Origin: Calamus simplicifolius
Lineage: Eukaryota > Streptophyta > Magnoliopsida > Arecales > Arecaceae
Assembly: GCA_900491605.1 (NCBI GenBank)
Contig: UESW01005000.1
Span: 233,973-297,972, forward strand
Reading direction: 5' to 3'
DNA length: 64,000 bases
The position numbers and the translations under genes were made by a program. Below the pieces are notes generated by a model. The model did not search any database, was not told where the DNA came from, and was given only the letters and a program-made list of their open reading frames with translations. Positions 58,900-64,000 of this stretch are shown piece by piece. The stretch's first letter is position 1. Every line of letters begins with the position of its first letter.

Positions 58900-60400
58900 A
58901 TGATGCTAAAAATGATGTAGATTGGATTAATGTTATGCATGAGAAATTTAATCAATTTAAAAGAAATAATGTTTAGATATTAGTTAATAGACCACATGAT
59001 CATCTAATTATTGAGACTAAATGGGTATTTAGAAATAAATTGGATGCGTATGGTAATAGCATTAGAAATAAAGTAAGATTGGTAGCTAAAGGATATAATT
59101 AGAAGAAAGATTTTGATGAAACTTTTACTTCTATTGCTAGATTAGAAGCAATATGATTACTACTTGCATTTGCATGTTATATGAATTTTAAACTATATCA
59201 AATGGATGTAAAGAGTACATTTCTCAATGAATATATTGCTGAACAAGTATATGTTGAGCAACCACCCAGTTTTGAAAATTTTAAATTTTTAAACCATATT
59301 TTTAAATTGAACAAAGCTTTATATAGTTTGAAATAAGCACCACGAGCTTGGTATGATAGATTAAGCAAATTCTTGATTAGCAATAAATTCATTAGAGAAA
59401 ATGTGAATACAACTTTATTCATCAAAAGAGAATGATAATATGCTGATGGTTCAAATCTATGTTGATGATATAATATTTGGTGCTACTAATGATTCTTTGT
59501 ACCAAGATTTTGCTATGCTCATGCAGAGGGAGTTCGAGACGAGCATGATGGATGAACTTAACTACTTTCTTGGACTTCAAATCAAGCAATCCAAAGAGGG
59601 GACCTTTATAAGCCAAAGCAAGTATATTAAGAAAATATTGAAGAAATTTGGCATGTAGAACTCCAAAAGTATCGGTATCCCTATGAGCTCATCTTATAGA
59701 TTAAAACCTAATGAAAATGATAAAAATGTTGATTTGAAACTATATAGAGGCATGATAGGATTTTTGCTATATTTGATTGCTAGTAGGCCTGATATTTTAT
59801 TTAGTATTTGCATATGTGCTAGGTATAAAGCAAACCCTAAGGAAACTCATTTATATGTTGTTAAAAAAATTCTTAAATATTTAAATGAAACTAGAAATCT
59901 AGGACTTTGATATGACAAGCAATCTAGCATTGACTTAATATGATACACTGACTTAGATTTTGTAGGATGTAAAATTAATAGAAAATCAACTAGTAAAACT
60001 TGCCAATTTCTAGGAGTTAACTTAATCTCTTGGTTTAGCAAGAAGTAAACTTCAGTGGTACTATCTACAGCTGAGGCTAAGTACATTGTAGTTGAAAGTT
60101 GTTGTGCTCAAATCTTATGGATTAAGCAGTAACTAAAAGATTATGACATTAAACTTAATGACATTCCTATAAGATGTGATAACACTAATGCAATCAATTT
60201 AATAAAAAATTATATTCAGCATTTTAGAACAAAATATATAGAAATTAAACATCATTTTATTAGAGATCATTTAGTAATAGTGATATAATGCTTGAATTTG
60301 TTTGTACTGAAAAGAAACTCGCTAATATTTTACAAAACCGCTTAATGAAGTTAAGTTTTGTAAAATTAGAAGGAAGCTTGGTATGCTCAACCCTTCACTT
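58900..60400 (+). pseudogene. Reverse transcriptase and RNase H of element E
   Basis: RT from TKWVFRNKLDAYGNSIRNK (near 59016) runs through YVDDIIFGA (near 59458) and LGLQIKQSKEG. RNase H follows from about 59750 to 60340. In-frame stops occur near 59101, 59333, 59431, 59656, 59908, 60047 and 60130, most explained by one transition each. The end of RNase H is frameshifted. Confidence 0.83.
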
Positions 60401-60828
60401 TAGTGAGTTTGTATGATTGTTTGATTTTTATACTCCTTATTTGTTATGATTTGGATATGAAATTTGATTCATATGAAGCCTAGCTGACCCATCTACATGA
60501 TCCTAGCATCTGAAAATTTTTTCTAGACCCTTTCTGCATTGAAATCCATTGATCCTTGAGCATTTAGACCTATCTTTGCATTTTTATCCTGACTCTTTCA
60601 TTTTTGGAAATGAAAATCCCTTCATGGCCAATTATATAGCCGACCATTTTAGGAGAGAGTTGCCTATATAGGCAACTTGATTGGGAGAAAGTCGCCCATG
60701 TAGGTGACTTGCTTTGGAAAGAGTCGCCTATGTAGGCGACTTGTTTAGAAACTCTCTTTGTTTCTCAATCCTCTTCTCCCATTTCTCCTTCCCTTTTCAC
60801 CTTACAAAGCTTCCAAGATCTGTTTCCT
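60401..60828 (+). promoter_or_regulatory. Leader of the 3' ORF of element E with three 32 bp palindromic repeats
   Basis: Palindromes start at 60659, 60691 and 60723, exactly 32 bp apart: GTTGCCTATATAGGCAAC, GTCGCCCATGTAGGTGAC and GTCGCCTATGTAGGCGAC, each followed by TTG. They share the CCTATATAGG core with the LTR cluster. They sit just upstream of the 3' ORF remnant, the same position as the leader cluster in A and B. Confidence 0.6.
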
Positions 60829-61280
60829 TTGGGAAGGTTAGTAGACTTTGCATATGACATTGGTAGATTGTTAGAACTCCAAGAATGTTCATATATATGT
60901 AAAACAGAGCTAGCCTTCTACCCCAAACTAGTTAGAGAATTCTATCAAAATCAGAGTATCGATCTTGTCTTAGCCTCCTCAGTAGTAAAAAGGGATGAGA
61001 AGTCATCTAGTCCGAGCAACCTTGAGAAATATATTGAAAGTGTCTAGATGGTATGCTTATGGACTTTCCAAAGATTAGAGCCCACAGAATTGAGACAGTG
61101 CTTGATGTGAAAGATGGTAATGGAGTAGATCATAAGGAAGCAAGTTCTTTAAATATTGTAATGAGGTTATTCCATCACATGATTTTTTAGCATTGGTAGC
61201 TTTCATTTGATCATATAGAGGGATTTAAGTATAATGTACCATATAGTTACTGAAACCCCTCTAGACTTTTTCTGAATTTA
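60829..61280 (+). pseudogene. Remnant of the additional 3' ORF of element E
   Basis: A 72-codon frame (60829-61047, opening on TTG, not ATG) contains LAFYPKLVREFYQN and SSVVKRDEK. These align with the KEFYFNL ... SSVRG block of the 3' ORFs of A and B. The remainder is short and broken, and no coiled-coil end is recognisable. Confidence 0.5.
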
Positions 61281-62857
61281 TGTTGTCTATGATGAAGGAA
61301 GTAGCTAATTGACCCAAGGCCGTCCTGATGAGGAATAGGTTATTATTCTTGTATCTTTTGATGAGGAATAGACTATTTATCTTGTATTATTTTGATAGTG
61401 TTTTGTAGTAAACTATTTATGAGTAATAAAATTGACTTGATAGAGGTGATGTACATCTTAGTGTAATATCTTATTTGTATGTCACTAATGCTAACTTATG
61501 ACATGTATATTTGAAATGTGATGATTTTTATGGAATGTTTATGTGTTTGCTATATTTACATTGAGCTTTAGCATGATATATTTATAAAATGCTTGGATTA
61601 TGTGGTATCTAATCTTGTCATGTTCTTTAAACTAGTAAGGGGGAGAAGATACGTATTTGATTATGTTGTTTGTATTTGCTTATGATGTGTGGATTTTCTT
61701 TTATATAAACTTGCTTCTATATAAGTTTGATGGATGTATTAAGTACTGTGATGCATTAAGTTTTAAATGTTTCATTGTATTAAGTGCTTTGATGTATGAA
61801 ACACTTATATGTTTTAATGACATGATTAGATTTTCTTATCAATTCAAGCTATAGAACCTGCAACCTCGCTCTAATATGAAAAAAGTGGTATCTTGATCTT
61901 ATTAAAGTGGTATCTTGATCTTAAATTCAAAACTTTAAAGTGGTATCAATTTGAGCTATGAATGATGAATATTATTGAATGCTTGATTATTTTGTGCTTT
62001 ATTTATGCTACTTTTTGTTACTTTCTTGAAGAAAAGACAAACAGAGAAATTATGCAAATTTTTTCAATATTTTTTGATTGATGACAAAAAGGAAGAGAAA
62101 AAACATACATTCTAAATATGGGAGAGAAGAGCATGCATTCCAATCATGAGAAAGAAGAGCATACTTGATGGGAGAGAAAAGTATACATTTTTTTTGCATA
62201 TAAAATTTTAATGAAAGTTTCAAGTGGTATTAACAAGTTTTGATTTTCAAGTGGTATCGACAAGCATTGCATAATTTTTTTTTTTGATATACATTTCTTT
62301 TTAATGGTATCAACAAGCATTGCATATATTAAAAGTGGTATTTCAAAACAATGCATATATTCAAAATTAAAGGGGAAGACAAACATTGCATTTATTCTCT
62401 TTGAAATAGTGTTTCAAGTGTTTTGAAACATTTCTAATCCAAAATTTAGAGTTTCGGCATGAAACACTGAATTTTGGGATGCTTTCGTCATGCTTCTTAT
62501 GTTCAAACTTAAAGCTCTATTTGATTTGAAACTCCTTGAATTTAAATCACTCAAAGGCAGTTTTAACATGAACTTTTACTCTTATGGCATAAAATTCATC
62601 TTTGGCACTAAACTTCTATTTTTCAACTCAAAAAGTTAAATTTTCTAAACTTTTCAAAACTATTCTGAACTTTGATGCTTGGTTTACAAAAACTTTATTT
62701 TGGCATTCAGCTTGGCACCAATATTGAATCCTTATTTAGAATTGTCTTTGACTTCAAATGATCAAGGATTGCAATATTAGAGATATCCTATTATAATTCA
62801 TTCATTCTTTCTTTCATGTATACTTAATGGTTTTGTCATTATCAAAAAGGAGAAGAT
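61281..62857 (+). other. 3' non-coding region and polypurine tract of element E
   Basis: AT-rich with no supportable ORF. AGTGGTAT-type words recur near 61886, 61908, 61934 and 62221-62335. AAAAAGGAGAAGAT at 62844-62857 abuts the 3' LTR as the polypurine tract. Confidence 0.65.
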
Positions 62858-63901
62858 TGTTGACCTCATATTGATTTTGGTGACTACAAAACAATTAAGT
62901 AGAGTACTAATAACTTTGTTGTTAAGATAAATTGATTTTAGGTGAAACATCAAGATGAAGGTGTTACTCTAAACCAAAATTATTCAAGTCAAGAGAAAGG
63001 TAACACAAAGGTAAAATGAGACTAAAATGGTTTTGATTTCTAAGTGAAAAATATTTTCAAAAAGGCTAACAAACTCTTGTTTCAAAAGAGCATCTATCTT
63101 TCAAGTAACTAGAACTATCATTGGATGAATTCTTATATCAAAATTGCTTTCCAATGCACCCTTTTTCTCCTTAAAATGGTTCAAACCTTGTTTTGCTTTT
63201 GATCTTTACTTTTACCATGAGATTAAGCAAACAAGGCGCCTATATAGCATGCTCCATGGCATTTTTGTAAATCCCATTTCAAGTGCTAAGGCCAATGGTT
63301 TGCCATGTTTTCGAAACAAGGCGCCTATATAGGCTACTTGTTGCAAACAAGGCGCCTATATAGATGCCCATCCTTGGAAAATTGCTTTATCTTGCCTTGG
63401 CTTGCCCGTTTTCTCATATTGCTTCCCAAAAAAATCTTTGAAGAAAACAAGACGTCTTGCAAGGCACCTTCTGTGGTTAAGACAGGGAGCTAACCAAATC
63501 TAGACGCCTATTTGCTTGGAAAAAATTATGCAACGAAAATAGCAATGTTCCAATACTTCCTATTCTCATCCCATCTTTTTCCAACGGTTGTAAATGGCTA
63601 GATTTTTGAAATGGATGTATAAATACTACCTTAAATAGTGATTTGAGGACAAAAAAGAGAGAGAGAAATAGTGTGGAAAATAGTGAAGAAAATCGTGCGA
63701 AAATCTATGAAAAACAGGAAAGATATTGAAAATCAGTGAGAGCTTTGTTGTAAAAGAAAAGAAGATTTGGTGAAGCATTTATTGTGTGATATTTAGAGAG
63801 TTATTGGTGTATTTATTGACATCCTCTCAAAGTGGTTAAGAGCATTCAAAGAAGATACGGTGTATTCAAGAAACTTTTAAGGAAAAGTTTAAATTTATTG
63901 A
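62858..63901 (+). repeat. 3' LTR of element E, truncated
   Basis: It matches the first ~1090 bp of the 5' LTR, including TATAAATA (63618-63625), then stops at AAATTTATTGA (63891-63901), equivalent to 55045-55055. About 570 bp including the LTR end is missing. Confidence 0.88.
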
Positions 63902-64000
63902 TGACGCTCGATCACCTCTCCTGGACGTTGGGAACGGACGCGCTTCTCGAATCCGCGCTTCGCCGGGTTGCCTGCAAAGAAGTCCCGGAACCGGAGGAGG
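63902..64000. other. GC-rich sequence cutting off LTR E, edge of another repeat
   Basis: Composition changes abruptly from AT-rich to GC-rich at 63902. TGACGCTCGATCACC at the junction would fit an LTR start (TG) of a new element, possibly a nested insertion. Only 99 bases are visible, so the identity is open. Confidence 0.35.

Larger units (their letters stand above)
53959..63901 (+). mobile_element. Copia element E (second SIRE/Maximus family)
   Basis: 5' LTR 53959-55626, primer site, gag, PR, IN, RT, RNase H, a leader with palindromic repeats, a short remnant of the 3' ORF, polypurine tract, and 3' LTR from 62858 cut off at 63901. The proteins resemble those of A and B, but the LTRs share only ends (TGTTGACC/GGGCAACA). 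It is inserted into element D. Decay is mostly by stop-creating substitutions. Confidence 0.9.

Noticed and set aside
60659..60740. Three palindromes at exact 32 bp spacing, resembling a CRISPR array
   Set aside because: Plant DNA inside a retrotransposon. The intervening bases are also similar between units, there are only three units, and there are no cas genes.

Overview
This is plant nuclear DNA, most likely from a monocot. It carries one spliced host gene, a calcium-dependent protein kinase of the CPK13 type with a strongly GC-rich first exon, which is usual for commelinid monocots such as palms, banana relatives and grasses. The rest is mostly nested and decayed retrotransposons. I cannot name the species from sequence alone.

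Layout, left to right. 1-2460 is the 3' end of a Ty3/gypsy Tat/Athila-type element (integrase tail, non-coding spacer, 3' LTR). 2461-4448 holds an orphan leader-like stretch, a diverged GCGACGCA-type tandem repeat and AT-rich DNA. 4449-13326 is Ty1/copia element A (SIRE/Maximus lineage, + strand), badly frameshifted, with an additional 3' ORF and a scrambled 3' LTR. 13327-18117 is AT-rich intergenic DNA with CAT/ATT-rich tracts, the RNase H tail of a dead LINE, a 1.2 kb AT-rich Tourist-like element inserted in that LINE, a second small inverted-repeat element and a 104 bp tandem duplication. 18709-26990 is the CPK13-like gene in seven exons. Its exon 1 carries a 2 nt deletion plus a Lys-to-Asn change in the catalytic loop. 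The gene is therefore either a recent pseudogene or affected by a local sequence error.

28505-48228 is Ty3/gypsy element C (chromovirus, Tekay/Del-like, + strand) with two 2154 bp LTRs. Copia element B (31461-42039, - strand, same family as A) sits inside its gag, flanked by a perfect GTGGT target duplication. Element B carries a patch of gypsy LTR sequence inside its integrase. 48229-51219 is intergenic with no gene I can support. 51220-53958 is the 5' part of a Tork-like copia element D. It is interrupted by copia element E (53959-63901, a second SIRE/Maximus family), whose 3' LTR is cut off by a GC-rich sequence that runs out of the window.

The most interesting pattern is shared by both SIRE/Maximus families. 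Each has a family-specific cluster of short palindromic motifs in the LTR and a second cluster in the leader just upstream of the additional 3' ORF. The motifs are GGAGCCGACTCC-like in A and B, and GTCGCCTATATAGGCGAC-like in E. This suggests a matched pair of cis-elements controlling the genomic RNA and a separate transcript for the 3' ORF.
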